A stretch of DNA of 64,000 nt from Confluentibacter flavum. Its GTDB lineage: Bacteria; Bacteroidota; Bacteroidia; Flavobacteriales; Flavobacteriaceae. Under the pieces are notes generated by a model. That model saw nothing but the letters and a program-made list of their open reading frames with translations, made no database searches and was not told the origin of the DNA. A program made the position numbers and the translations under genes. Location: contig NZ_PJEO01000052.1 in NCBI RefSeq assembly GCF_002843175.1, positions 62,001-126,000 of the forward strand, read 5' to 3'. Positions within the stretch are counted from its first letter, which is position 1. The number at the start of each line of letters is the position of its first letter. Below are positions 45,992-54,825 of this stretch, piece by piece.

Positions 45992-48454
45992 TTGAAAACA
46001 AAATTTTGGTTTATTATTCTCCTTTTTTTATCGATAACACGACTAAGTTATTCGCAAACAGCCACTATAAAAGGTGTCATTCTTGATGAAAAGAATATTG
46101 CTATTGAAAACGTCAATATTAAAGCTGGTTTAATCGGAACACAAACCAATGAAAACGGATTTTTCAGCATTGAAATTCCTGCTAACCAAGAGGTTGAAAT
46201 AGAATTCACACACATATCGCACAAAAAGGTAGTTAGCACTTTCAACCTTAAAAATGGTGAGGATTTTGAATTCAATCCTATAATGAACAACACAACAGAA
46301 CAAATAGGTATGGTTGTTGTTTCCAGTAAACGCCAAAAAGAAGTTGAAGGTATAACGACTTTAAATCCGGAAACCATTAGAAAAATTCCAGGCGCCAATG
46401 CAGGCATTGAAAATTTATTGATGACGCTTCCTGGAGTTAGCAACAACAATGAACTGAGCACCCAATACGCCGTTCGTGGTGGTAATTACGATGAAAACTT
46501 GGTATACGTTAATGATATTGAAGTGTATCGTCCTTTTTTAATACGATCCGGACAACAAGAAGGCTTGAGTTTTGTTAATACTGACATGGTTCAAAATGTC
46601 GATTTTTCGTCTGGAGGTTTTCAAGCCAAATATGGCGACAAATTATCTTCGGTATTGGATATTACTTATAAAAACCCGTATCAATTTGAGGTTAATGCCG
46701 ATTTAAGTCTGCTAGGTGGCAGTTTGTCTTTTGAAAACATAAGCAAAGATTCTAAGTTTACCGGAATCGTAGGTGTTCGTTATCGAGATAATAGTTTGTT
46801 GGTTAAAGAAAAAGAAACCGAAACTAATTTCAAACCCGCATTTGCCGATGCGCAGGCTTATTTAACGTATAAATTTTCCAATAAATTCCATTTAAGTTTT
46901 TTAGGAAATGCCTCTATTAATAAATATGATTATCAACCACAAGCAAGGCAAACCAATTTTGGTACGCTAAGCGAACCGAAAGCGCTCATAGTTTTTTATG
47001 ATGGTCAAGAAAAAGATCAGTATCAAACTTATTTTGGTGCTTTTAAAGGCACTTATTTTGCTAATGATGATTTAACCCTAAAATTTATTGCTTCTACATA
47101 CCATACAACTGAGGAAGAATATTTTGATATTTTGGCTCAATACAGGCTTGGTGAAGTTAACAGTAATATTGGTGATGAAAATTTAGGGGAGGTTGAATTT
47201 AGTGAAGGTGTTGGGAGTCAATTGAATCACGGACGTAATGATTTAGACGCACTAATAACAAATATTGAGCATAAAGGTGATTTTAAGATTAATGATAACC
47301 GTATTGAATGGGCTTTAAAATATACCAATGAAGATTTTCGAGACCGTTTGGTTGAATGGGAAGTTATAGATTCGGCAGGTTTTTCAATCAGGCCTCCAAA
47401 AGCTACACCCATAAACGAACAACCTTACTTTCCTTACGAAGGTCCTTTAATGCCCTATCAAAATGTTAGAGCTACTAATTACGTCACCATTAACCGATTG
47501 CAAGCGTATACGCAATGGAGTAAACGTGCCACGTTAGGAAGTAGTGATGTTTGGTATAATGCAGGGATTCGCGTTCATAATTGGTCGGTTTCAGGCGATA
47601 ATATATCGTCATCCAATCAAACGATTTTTAGTCCGCGAGCACAATTCGCTATAAAACCCCACTGGAAAAAAGACATGCTTTTTAGAATTGCTGGCGGTTT
47701 GTATTACCAGCCACCATTTTATAGAGAACTTAGGGATTCATTGGGAACTGTTAATCCCAATGTAAAAGCACAAAAATCATTTCATTTGGTTTTAGGAAAC
47801 GATTATAGTTTTAAAATGTGGGATAGACCATTTAAACTTACCACAGAAGCTTATTACAAAAAATTAACCGATGTTAATCCGTACACCTTAGAAAATGTCC
47901 GCATTCGCTACAGAGCCAAAAACAATGCAGAAGCATATGCTTATGGCTTGGATATGCGACTTAATGGAGAATTTGTACCAGGAACAGAATCATGGTTTAG
48001 CTTTAGTTACTTAAAAACCGAAGAAAACATCGATGATAGAGGTTATATAGCAAGGCCCACAGATCAACGTTTAAAGTTTGCGGCCTTATTTCAAGATTAT
48101 GTGCCCAATATCCCAAACATGAAAGTGTATTTAAACTTGGTTTACAATACAGGATTACCAGGAGGCTCCCCTAGTTATGCGGATTCTTATGAGTACCAAA
48201 CTAGATTGCCCGATTACAAGCGTGCTGATATTGGCTTTCAATTTGTTTTGGTTGATGAAAACAAACCCTTTAAAAACGGTTGGAAAAAGCCCTTTAAAGA
48301 ACTCTCTTTTGGTGTTGAAATCTATAACATATTCGATGTACAAAACTCCATTACCAATACTTGGGTAAGAGATGTATATAGCAAACGCCAATATGCCATT
48401 CCTAATTACTTAACACCAAGGGTTTTTAATATTAGAACAACTATGAAGTTTTAA
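45992..48454 (+). CDS. TonB-dependent receptor with carboxypeptidase-like N-terminal domain
   Basis: An 820-residue outer-membrane receptor. Start is a TTG codon directly before a signal peptide (KTKFWFIILLFLSITRLSYSQ); there is no nearby ATG until far into the mature protein. Then comes a regulatory-like beta domain (ATIKGVILDEKNIAIENVNIK), a plug (IPGANAGIENLLMTLPGVSNNNELSTQYAVRGGNYDENLVYVNDIEVYRP), and a barrel ending PRVFNIRTTMKF. It is likely the second gene of an operon with the M23 peptidase. Ligand is unknown and there is no SusD partner. Confidence 0.92.
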   Translation: MKTKFWFIILLFLSITRLSYSQTATIKGVILDEKNIAIENVNIKAGLIGTQTNENGFFSIEIPANQEVEIEFTHISHKKVVSTFNLKNGEDFEFNPIMNNTTEQIGMVVVSSKRQKEVEGITTLNPETIRKIPGANAGIENLLMTLPGVSNNNELSTQYAVRGGNYDENLVYVNDIEVYRPFLIRSGQQEGLSFVNTDMVQNVDFSSGGFQAKYGDKLSSVLDITYKNPYQFEVNADLSLLGGSLSFENISKDSKFTGIVGVRYRDNSLLVKEKETETNFKPAFADAQAYLTYKFSNKFHLSFLGNASINKYDYQPQARQTNFGTLSEPKALIVFYDGQEKDQYQTYFGAFKGTYFANDDLTLKFIASTYHTTEEEYFDILAQYRLGEVNSNIGDENLGEVEFSEGVGSQLNHGRNDLDALITNIEHKGDFKINDNRIEWALKYTNEDFRDRLVEWEVIDSAGFSIRPPKATPINEQPYFPYEGPLMPYQNVRATNYVTINRLQAYTQWSKRATLGSSDVWYNAGIRVHNWSVSGDNISSSNQTIFSPRAQFAIKPHWKKDMLFRIAGGLYYQPPFYRELRDSLGTVNPNVKAQKSFHLVLGNDYSFKMWDRPFKLTTEAYYKKLTDVNPYTLENVRIRYRAKNNAEAYAYGLDMRLNGEFVPGTESWFSFSYLKTEENIDDRGYIARPTDQRLKFAALFQDYVPNIPNMKVYLNLVYNTGLPGGSPSYADSYEYQTRLPDYKRADIGFQFVLVDENKPFKNGWKKPFKELSFGVEIYNIFDVQNSITNTWVRDVYSKRQYAIPNYLTPRVFNIRTTMKF

Positions 48455-48479
48455 TTTAGTCGCCAGTTTATTTTTATTT

Positions 48480-48863
48480 TCAAATTAGTTTGAGAGGCTT
48501 AACTCTTATGTAGAAATATAAAGCCAGAAGAAAGTCTATGGTCAAGCAAAATATATCATAACCTTCAGGAGCACTTGAGCTATAATATGGAAATAGAATG
48601 TCCCAAATACCGTGTAGAATTAGTCCTATTATGATCAGAATAAAATTCTTCTTATAACCAAAATAAGAAAATGCAAAAAATATTGCAGCTCCAAGTATGG
48701 CATAAGTCAGCGAGAGAACATCATTCCAAGAAAAACCAATATAAATAAAAGGAATGCCAACTAATGTCAAAGCACCGATTAGTCGTTTTTCTAAAAATTG
48801 GAATATTTCCAACAAACCAATTATTGCAATAGTTACAATAACTCCTATATAAAAATCATTCAT
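48480..48863 (-). CDS. Small membrane protein, possibly DUF6010-like
   Basis: A 127-residue protein with four hydrophobic segments and a short basic end (IRVKPLKLI). The motif ILHGIWDILFPYY near residue 85 recalls DUF6010-type membrane proteins, but I am not sure of this. It is convergent with the TonB receptor and has no operon partner on its strand nearer than the DUF3703 gene 104 bp upstream. Confidence 0.65.
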   Translation of the reverse strand: MNDFYIGVIVTIAIIGLLEIFQFLEKRLIGALTLVGIPFIYIGFSWNDVLSLTYAILGAAIFFAFSYFGYKKNFILIIIGLILHGIWDILFPYYSSSAPEGYDIFCLTIDFLLALYFYIRVKPLKLI

Positions 48864-48967
48864 TTTTTAAAATTGTTAATTTATTAGTAATGAAGTCTTG
48901 TAGTTAAAGTATCGGGTATTATTATTTCGCCATGAAATCATGCGCTGGATAATTTTTGTTTTTGGAT

Positions 48968-49339
48968 TTAATTCACTCCTGCTTTAAAAAAAATATCTTT
49001 CAGTTCCTTTTCTATTGGAAATGATTTTAGAGGTGGAACATTTGCTCCTCCGGGATTTCCGACTGGAATTTTTCCAATAAATGATTTTACTCCACCAAAA
49101 ATTAAACGAGGTATTTGACCTATAATTTCTTTTCGGCTTTTGATTTTGAATCCGAATTGCAACATTTTCCAATGTACGAATGTGTGTGAGAAAGGATATT
49201 TTTGACCGATTATGTGAGCTCGTTCTAAATGATTCCATGCACTTTTTAAGTTCCCTTTCGAATATTCAATACGGTACTTTTCAAGTTCTGCAATATAATA
49301 TGGTTTTAATCTCTTTGGAAACGAAGTGTAAAATTTCAT
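48968..49339 (-). CDS. DUF3703 protein
   Basis: A 123-residue soluble protein. The motif GNLKSAWNHLERAHIIGQKYPFSHTFVHWKML and the later GGVKSFIGKIPVGNPGGANVPPL, IEKELKDIF are the family pattern of DUF3703; the clustered His residues suggest metal binding. Function is unknown. The family is often found near metal-resistance or accessory genes, though none is visible here. Confidence 0.8.
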   Translation of the reverse strand: MKFYTSFPKRLKPYYIAELEKYRIEYSKGNLKSAWNHLERAHIIGQKYPFSHTFVHWKMLQFGFKIKSRKEIIGQIPRLIFGGVKSFIGKIPVGNPGGANVPPLKSFPIEKELKDIFFKAGVN

Positions 49340-49669
49340 TTTTTAATTTTTTCAAGATTTAAATTCTATTAATTTGGTTTGCTCTGAAATTGCCCAACGT
49401 ATGGATTTAAACTCACACTAATATAATGAAAATTTCCTCATAAATTCAAAGGGCTTTTAATGGTCCCTAAATTATTTTTAAAACACTTTTTCAAAAATAA
49501 TATTGAAATTTGTAAAATCATTACTATAAAACCTATTTTAAAAATACTTCGTTTGATTCGTTTCTTATTCAATCAATAAAACCAACTTATTTTGCTAAAA
49601 TTTATTAATTAGGTTTAATCGATAAGAATGAAATATTTGTATATTTAACTATAAAATAAACTGATATTT
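49340..49669. other. Intergenic region, 330 bp
   Basis: An AT-rich stretch between the DUF3703 gene and the cyclase gene. A TAnnTTTG-like box (AATATTTG, 49632-49639, one mismatch) sits 30 bp before the cyclase ATG. The short GC-richer word TGCCCAACGT at 49391 has no partner. Otherwise no feature was seen. Confidence 0.5.
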
Positions 49670-50317
49670 ATGGAAGAAAATATTTGTATTCTCATGTCAG
49701 ATTTATCAGGTTATACAGCCCTTACAGAAGTACATGGTGCTGTTTCTGCTGCAGACCTAATTGATAGGTATATCGAAATTATAAAGGAATGCCTTGTGGG
49801 TGATTGCCATCTCCAGGAACGTACAGGTGATGAGGTGATGGTTGTATCTTCAAATCCTGATTTTTTACTTGCAACAGCAGTCAGGATTATAAACTATACA
49901 TCCAATGAACATAATTTTCTTCAGGTTCATGGCGGTATTCATTATGGAAAAGTTCTAACAAGACATAACAGCTATTTTGGCACTACAATAAACCTAACAT
50001 CAAGAATTGCGGCCAAAGCGAGCCCAGGCACATTTTGGTGTTCAGAAACGTTTATCGAATCACTCTTTGATAAGAGTCTTTTTAAGCTGCAATCGATGGG
50101 GAGGCACAGCTTCAAAAATATAAGTGGAGTAATGGAAATGTATGAGTTAAGAAGTGAAAGCAAAAACAAAGTTTTTATTGATAGTGTTTGCAGAATGTTG
50201 ATTTTGGATATAGTCCAAGCCACAAAGCATCCTAAATTGGAAAATATCTTCTTTTGTTCGCCTGCCTGCCTCGATATTTATTTAAAAAGTCAATCGACCA
50301 ATCCTGAAGTTTACTAA
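49670..50317 (+). CDS. Class III cyclase-domain protein with C-terminal YHS-like domain
   Basis: A 215-residue soluble protein. Residues 1-160 are a class III adenylate/guanylate cyclase homology domain: metal aspartates D11 (SDLSGYTAL) and D54 (RTGDEVMV), and the catalytic pair N108/R112 (GTTINLTSRI). The substrate-specificity positions are unusual: the Lys four residues before D54 is E50, and the Asp seven before N108 is S101, so classic ATP or GTP selection is not assured. Residues 170-215 look like a YHS metal-binding domain: DSVCRM, FFCSPAC and a final NPEVY. The gene is flanked by long spacers. The fusion is read directly; activity is inferred. Confidence 0.78.
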   Translation: MEENICILMSDLSGYTALTEVHGAVSAADLIDRYIEIIKECLVGDCHLQERTGDEVMVVSSNPDFLLATAVRIINYTSNEHNFLQVHGGIHYGKVLTRHNSYFGTTINLTSRIAAKASPGTFWCSETFIESLFDKSLFKLQSMGRHSFKNISGVMEMYELRSESKNKVFIDSVCRMLILDIVQATKHPKLENIFFCSPACLDIYLKSQSTNPEVY

Positions 50318-50396
50318 CTATCATTAAGCTAAATATCCCTTATGATTGAATTAAAATCTAATTTATAGTCTCTTTGTTTTATTTTAATCTTTGATA

Positions 50397-51536
50397 TTAA
50401 ATCAATTCCTTCAAAACACCAATAACATAATCAATATCTGCTTTGGTATTGTAAATACTAAAAGAAAAGCGAACGGAAGGTTTTTGCAATTGTTCATCAT
50501 TTAAAATTTCAGCAAGTACATGCGAATTCTGTGAACTTCCACTTTGGCAAGCACTTCCTTTGGAACAGGCAATGCCTTTTAAATCCAACTGAAATAAGAA
50601 CATAGCTGCCTTTGATGGATTAACGGGTAAACAAACATTTATAAGCGTATAAGTGCTTTTTTTAATATTTCCTGAATTTCCATTGAAAGTAACTTTCGGA
50701 ATGTCATTGGAAATTTTATCAATAAAATACTGTTTCAAATTTGAAATATAAGCACTTTCTTCATCTAAATTTCTGTAGGCCATATCCATAGCCTCAGCAA
50801 TACCTACAATATTATGGATACTCTCTGTCCCTGCCCTAAGGCCTCTTTCTTGCTCGCCACCAAAAATCAAAGGTTTTAATCCTGAATTTTTTCTAACAAA
50901 AGCAAAACCAACACCCTTTGGTCCATGAAATTTATGGGCACTAGCCGCTAAAAAATCAACTTGAATATCTTGTAAATCCAATTTATAATGTCCAACAGAT
51001 TGAACGGTATCGGTGTGAAAAAAAGCCTCATTAGTTTTACACAATGTAACAACACGTTTCAAATCCAAAACATTGCCAATTTCATTATTTATATGCATTA
51101 AGCTAACTAAAGTCTTGCTCTCTGTTTTTAATAATGTTTCTAAATGTAAATAATCAATATCGCCGTTTGGTTCTATATCTACATAGCTAACAGACATTAT
51201 ATATTCTTTGTCTAGTTGCTCTATAGTATGTAAAACCGCGTGATGTTCAATTTTCGAAGTAATGATGTGGGTAACACCTAAATCTCTCACGGCACTTCTT
51301 AAAATTAAATTGTTGGCTTCAGTACCTCCAGAAGTAAATACAATCTCACTAGCAGAAACATTTAAGTAACTGGCAATTCTCTTCCTATATTTTTCAATAA
51401 TTGATTTAGATGACCTACCAAAACTATGTGATGATGAGGGATTTCCATAATTATTTTTCATGATGTTAGTCATCTCATTGATAACTTCATCCCGAATTTG
51501 TGTCGTCGCTGCGTTGTCTAAATAAACGTGTTTCAT
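50397..51536 (-). CDS. Cysteine desulfurase (NifS/IscS family)
   Basis: A 379-residue PLP enzyme that takes sulfur from cysteine for Fe-S clusters or tRNA thiolation. YLDNAATTQI is at the N-terminus, GNPSSSHSFGR follows, the PLP histidine lies in KIEHHAVL, the PLP lysine in SAHKFHGPKGVGF, and the catalytic cysteine in CSKGSACQSGSSQNSHVL. It stands alone, without IscU or a SUF gene beside it, so the acceptor pathway is open. Confidence 0.92.
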   Translation of the reverse strand: MKHVYLDNAATTQIRDEVINEMTNIMKNNYGNPSSSHSFGRSSKSIIEKYRKRIASYLNVSASEIVFTSGGTEANNLILRSAVRDLGVTHIITSKIEHHAVLHTIEQLDKEYIMSVSYVDIEPNGDIDYLHLETLLKTESKTLVSLMHINNEIGNVLDLKRVVTLCKTNEAFFHTDTVQSVGHYKLDLQDIQVDFLAASAHKFHGPKGVGFAFVRKNSGLKPLIFGGEQERGLRAGTESIHNIVGIAEAMDMAYRNLDEESAYISNLKQYFIDKISNDIPKVTFNGNSGNIKKSTYTLINVCLPVNPSKAAMFLFQLDLKGIACSKGSACQSGSSQNSHVLAEILNDEQLQKPSVRFSFSIYNTKADIDYVIGVLKELI

Positions 51537-51611
51537 TTTTTTTAAATCTGGCGCAAAATTACTTCAAATAAAATTATTATCAATATCAGGCGTTATAAAT
51601 AACAATTCTAT

Positions 51612-51619
51612 TATTTTTG
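51612..51619 (+). promoter_or_regulatory. -7 box TATTTTTG
   Basis: Exact match to TAnnTTTG, 17 bp before the ATG of the thrombospondin-repeat lipoprotein. The -33 region has only TTA (51593-51595) at 16 bp. Confidence 0.4.
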
Positions 51620-51636
51620 CCTTAAAACCCAAACCA

Positions 51637-52539
51637 ATGAAGAAATCTTTATTTGTTATACTATTAATAAATTTAATCTTTTCTTTTTCTTGTAGTGATG
51701 GTGATGTGATTGCGGTAGAGTTTGATTTTGACGAGTCATTTCAAGCCTGTGGAGAATCGGATATAGTATTTTTTAAAACCAAAAATGATCCATCTGAATC
51801 TTTATCCATCTTCATTGAAAACCTAACACTAGCTGAAATTATAAATGTAGGAACAAGTAATACCCTTGTTACACCTAAAACTGGCTTATTTAATTATAGA
51901 ACCTACAATAATGTGACATTGCCCACTAATTTATTTTGTAGTGACGTTCCTTCTTCCGAAATAAGAATAGCTCAAGATTACCAAAGCACAGCTACAGCAA
52001 TTATAACGACAACTTTAACCAAAGATGATAACGATGGTATTCCAGCTGCTTTAGAAGACATAAACGGCAATGGCAATTTAGAAGACGATGATACTGATGG
52101 TGATGGCATTCCAAATTATTTAGACGCGGACGACGATGGTGATAATGTTTTGACGAAAGATGAAAACCCAGACCCAAACGGTGACGGTGTATTGGATGAC
52201 GCACAAGATACCGATGGTGATGGCATCCCCGATTATTTAGATGATGATGATGATGGTGATGGCATTTTAACCCGCGATGAAGAAACAGATACTGAAGACC
52301 AAAACCCTAGAAATGATGTTAGCGACACTTTAGTTGGACCAGATTATTTAAATAGTGATGTTGCCATTAGCGTTCCTGCTACTGCTTACAGAAACCATAT
52401 TATTAACTTAAGTTATTTGGTAACCCTTAAGGTAACTGGTATTAGTTTGGAAATCTTGTCGCAAGATGAATTTGATTTTGGTGTTTTGGAAAACACTGGT
52501 TTATCTGATACTGAACAAGTTGTCCCTCCCTTTAATTAG
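51637..52539 (+). CDS. Lipoprotein with thrombospondin type 3 (calcium-binding) repeats
   Basis: A 300-residue protein with lipoprotein signal MKKSLFVILLINLIFSFSC (lipobox SFSC). Residues about 25-130 form an unknown beta domain (FDESFQACGESDIVFFKTKN). Residues about 133-225 are Asp-rich TSP3-type repeats, e.g. DTDGDGIPNYLDADDDGD and DTDGDGIPDYLDDDDDGDG, which bind Ca2+. The C-terminal 70 residues are a second beta region. It is probably an envelope or surface protein; no partner is evident. Its last 8 bp overlap the convergent Smr gene. Confidence 0.85.
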   Translation: MKKSLFVILLINLIFSFSCSDGDVIAVEFDFDESFQACGESDIVFFKTKNDPSESLSIFIENLTLAEIINVGTSNTLVTPKTGLFNYRTYNNVTLPTNLFCSDVPSSEIRIAQDYQSTATAIITTTLTKDDNDGIPAALEDINGNGNLEDDDTDGDGIPNYLDADDDGDNVLTKDENPDPNGDGVLDDAQDTDGDGIPDYLDDDDDGDGILTRDEETDTEDQNPRNDVSDTLVGPDYLNSDVAISVPATAYRNHIINLSYLVTLKVTGISLEILSQDEFDFGVLENTGLSDTEQVVPPFN

Positions 52540-53092
52540 GCTCCACATTTTGATAAATATAAACTTCGGTGGCACCCACTCCATATTTTTGGTAATTGCC
52601 GTCATAAAATTTTACATTATTATAGCGTGCGAATAAGTATTCCAATTCTACTTTTAGAACCCCTTCCCCAACCCCATGGATAAATACTATTTTTTGAATG
52701 CGTTTTGACATGGCAAATTCCAATTGGCGTTTGGCTGTATCTAACTGAAGTGTAAGTATATCATGATTACTCATCCCCTTTGAAGAGTTGACCAATTGAT
52801 TGATGTGCAAATCAACCTCCATGGTTGGTTCATAACGTTCTTTAGCTTTTGTTTTTTGCTGTTTTCTTTTGGGAGTTTCTTTTTCTGAAATAACCGTTTT
52901 AATGCTCGTATTTGTAAATAATGCTGATTTTATAGAATTGTCTGATTTCTTCTTGATAAGCTCATTACTTCTATAATCAAGCAAAAAACCATCATTAGTT
53001 TCTATCGTGATCACATTATCTTTAATTATTTTGATAATACCTGAAAAATCTTCATCTATAACCAATACTCGATCACCAACATTAAAATCCAT
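52532..53092 (-). CDS. Smr-domain protein
   Basis: A 186-residue protein. N-terminal beta domain (DFNVGDRVLVIDEDFSGIIKII), a basic linker, and a C-terminal Smr domain with EVDLHINQL and the endonuclease-type IVFIHGVGEGVLKVELEYLF. Smr domains are linked to nuclease activity and to MutS2, but there is no MutS part here, so names such as mismatch repair protein are misleading. The start ATG is 12 bp from the stop of the tiny membrane gene upstream, suggesting co-transcription. Confidence 0.85.
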   Translation of the reverse strand: MDFNVGDRVLVIDEDFSGIIKIIKDNVITIETNDGFLLDYRSNELIKKKSDNSIKSALFTNTSIKTVISEKETPKRKQQKTKAKERYEPTMEVDLHINQLVNSSKGMSNHDILTLQLDTAKRQLEFAMSKRIQKIVFIHGVGEGVLKVELEYLFARYNNVKFYDGNYQKYGVGATEVYIYQNVEPN

Positions 53093-53103
53093 AATTAATT
53101 AGT

Positions 53104-53280
53104 TTAATTGTTTTCTTCATCATTAAATTTACTAGGTATTGTTTTAGAAATCCTATAAACCCCTAACATTAACATGGTAATGCCGCCAATTAAAATAAAT
53201 AGATTTTGCTCAGTACCAGTTTTAGAATATAGGGCAATAATAGCTCCTAAGATTATAAGTATGTAATTAATATATTTCAT
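53104..53280 (-). CDS. Tiny membrane protein, 58 residues
   Basis: Start set at MKYINYILIILGAIIALYSKTG, a membrane helix; the frame open to 53316 adds 12 residues. A second helix (NLFILIGGITMLMLGVYRI) and a charged tail (SKFNDEENN) follow. It is 11 bp upstream of the Smr gene on the same strand. No family was recognised. Confidence 0.62.
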   Translation of the reverse strand: MKYINYILIILGAIIALYSKTGTEQNLFILIGGITMLMLGVYRISKTIPSKFNDEENN

Positions 53281-53454
53281 CAATGTAAAAAGTTGTTTTT
53301 TATAAATTTTCAGCAATCAAAATAAATTATTGAAAAGTAATCAATAATTTTTATTCAAATATATTGTTTACTGTATTATACCAAGTTTTTAAATGTATAA
53401 AACATTTTCCTTATATTTAATTTACAAAACCAACCATTTATTAAATTTTATCTT

Positions 53455-53727
53455 ATGGAAAATAAACCACCAAGACCTAATAGCTATTTGGCTTTAGCTA
53501 TTATTACCACAATAGTATGTTGTTTACCAACAGGCATCGTAAGTATAATTTATTCAACAAAAGTCAATGGTCTATATGAAGATGGAAAATATGAAGAGGC
53601 ACTAAAAGCTTCTAAAAACGCAAAAACATGGGGATTAATTTCTATTGGTATTACTTTAATAGTTATTATCCTGTATGTCCTCATTTTTGGTTTAGCCATT
53701 TTTGGAGCAATAGCTGATGTTTATTAA
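53455..53727 (+). CDS. CD225/dispanin family membrane protein
   Basis: A 90-residue protein of the dispanin fold known from IFITM proteins. First hydrophobic segment with the conserved double cysteine (LAIITTIVCCLPTGIVSIIYSTKVNGLYEDGKYEEALKAS), a charged loop, then KTWGLISIGITLIVIILYVLIFGLAIFG. Dispanins alter membrane curvature in animals; bacterial roles are unknown. It overlaps the next gene by 11 bp and starts a four-gene rightward run of small membrane proteins. Confidence 0.82.
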   Translation: MENKPPRPNSYLALAIITTIVCCLPTGIVSIIYSTKVNGLYEDGKYEEALKASKNAKTWGLISIGITLIVIILYVLIFGLAIFGAIADVY

Positions 53728-54124
53728 GTTGGAAAAGTATATAATTATTGTAATGGCAATAGTACTATTTTTAGTGTTATTGCTATATTTTAGTTATAAT
53801 CCATCTGATTCGAGCATATTCCCTAAATGCCCTTTCTATTCACTTACGGGATTTTATTGCCCCGGTTGTGGAAGCCAGAGAGCCATTCACAAATTTTTGC
53901 ATGGCGATATATTTGAAGGTTTTAAACATAATTTTCTAATTATGTTATTACCAACCGTTTTAATTTATGATTGGAGTGTAATTTTATTCAATAAATATTC
54001 TTCCAAGAAGATTAAAAACATACTACACTATTCAAAAACCACATATTCCATTTTTATCATAATACCATTATTTTGGATATTAAGAAATATTAATTTCTAT
54101 CCTTTTAGTATTTTAGCACCATAA
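53717..54124 (+). CDS. DUF2752 membrane protein, first copy
   Basis: A 135-residue protein with the DUF2752 core: CPFYSLTGFYCPGCGSQRAIHKFLHGD (CPGCGSQRA), then a second and third membrane segment. The CxxCG-x-QR motif is the family hallmark. Function is unknown. It overlaps dispanin upstream and is followed after 10 bp by a second DUF2752 gene. Confidence 0.8.
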   Translation: MFIKLEKYIIIVMAIVLFLVLLLYFSYNPSDSSIFPKCPFYSLTGFYCPGCGSQRAIHKFLHGDIFEGFKHNFLIMLLPTVLIYDWSVILFNKYSSKKIKNILHYSKTTYSIFIIIPLFWILRNINFYPFSILAP

Positions 54125-54134
54125 TACGTTTCTT

Positions 54135-54425
54135 ATGGCGTCTATTGAAGATTTTATGTTGCCATGCCTAAACAAAAAATTGTTTGGGATAGAATGTATG
54201 GGATGTGGCATGCAACGTTCTGTTATACTTATATTTAAAGGTGAATTTGTAGAAGCTTTTTATATGTACCCCGCTATTTTTAGCTTAATATTACTTTTCT
54301 CGTTAATTGTTTTAAATACTTTCAAAAATTTCAGATATGCTAGCAAAATAATTACTATTTTGGCAATATTAAATGGACTAATCATAGTCGGTAATTTTGT
54401 TTTTAAAACTTTTCTAAACCACTAA
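54135..54425 (+). CDS. DUF2752 membrane protein, second copy
   Basis: A 96-residue shorter DUF2752 protein with LPCLNKKLFGIECMGCGMQRSVILIFKGEFVEAFY and a C-terminal membrane helix. It keeps the CxxCGxQR motif but lacks the N-terminal helix of the first copy. Sequence between the two copies differs too much for a recent duplication. Confidence 0.8.
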   Translation: MASIEDFMLPCLNKKLFGIECMGCGMQRSVILIFKGEFVEAFYMYPAIFSLILLFSLIVLNTFKNFRYASKIITILAILNGLIIVGNFVFKTFLNH

Positions 54426-54435
54426 AAAAAACAAT

Positions 54436-54768
54436 ATGGAACAACAAAAACTACCCAATGCAACCCTTATCCTAGTATTTGGCATACTGTCTATCATAAC
54501 TTGTTGTTGTTACGGCATTGTAGGCTTAATTTTAGGAATTGTAGCTGTCATTTTAGCTAGTAAAGCAACAAAATTATATGCTGAGAGTCCTGAATTATAT
54601 ACTGGTTATCAAAATGTAAAGATTGGTAAAATATTAGCCATTATTGGTATTATTTTAAGTTCTTTATATCTGCTTTTTGTTATTTGGCTAATCTCGGAAT
54701 TTGGTTGGGAGACCTTACAAGACCAAGAATTATTGCAAGAAAAAATGAAGGAAATGATGGGACAATAA
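54436..54768 (+). CDS. CCC-motif membrane protein
   Basis: A 110-residue protein of the group named for its CCC triplet: LPNATLILVFGILSIITCCCYGIVGLILGIVAVILAS, a loop, then KILAIIGIILSSLYLLFVIWLI and a hydrophilic end. It has a dispanin-like two-helix plan. It follows DUF2752 by 10 bp and is last of the run before a strong terminator. Function is unknown. Confidence 0.82.
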   Translation: MEQQKLPNATLILVFGILSIITCCCYGIVGLILGIVAVILASKATKLYAESPELYTGYQNVKIGKILAIIGIILSSLYLLFVIWLISEFGWETLQDQELLQEKMKEMMGQ

Positions 54769-54786
54769 AACCTTATTTACAACAAT

Positions 54787-54815
54787 AAAAAAGCAACCTA
54801 TTTGGTTGCTTTTTT
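54787..54815. terminator. Bidirectional intrinsic terminator
   Basis: A 12-bp stem (AAAAAAGCAACC with GGTTGCTTTTTT) and a 5-base loop, between the CCC-motif gene and the convergent DUF5362 gene. Confidence 0.9.
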
Positions 54816-54825
54816 ATTGCCATTA

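Noticed and set aside
47047-47062. AGGCACTTATTTTGCT as a sigma-54 promoter
   Set aside because: It lies inside the TonB receptor gene with no downstream gene start at a sensible distance; taken as chance.
49391-49400. TGCCCAACGT as part of an integron attC site
   Set aside because: No matching partner arm or integrase is present nearby; the word alone is not enough.
49632-49639. AATATTTG as the cyclase promoter
   Set aside because: One mismatch to TAnnTTTG and no -33 TTG; mentioned only in the gap entry.
52001-52204. Antisense frame of 67 codons, His- and Arg-rich
   Set aside because: It is the shadow of the Asp-rich calcium repeats of the lipoprotein gene.
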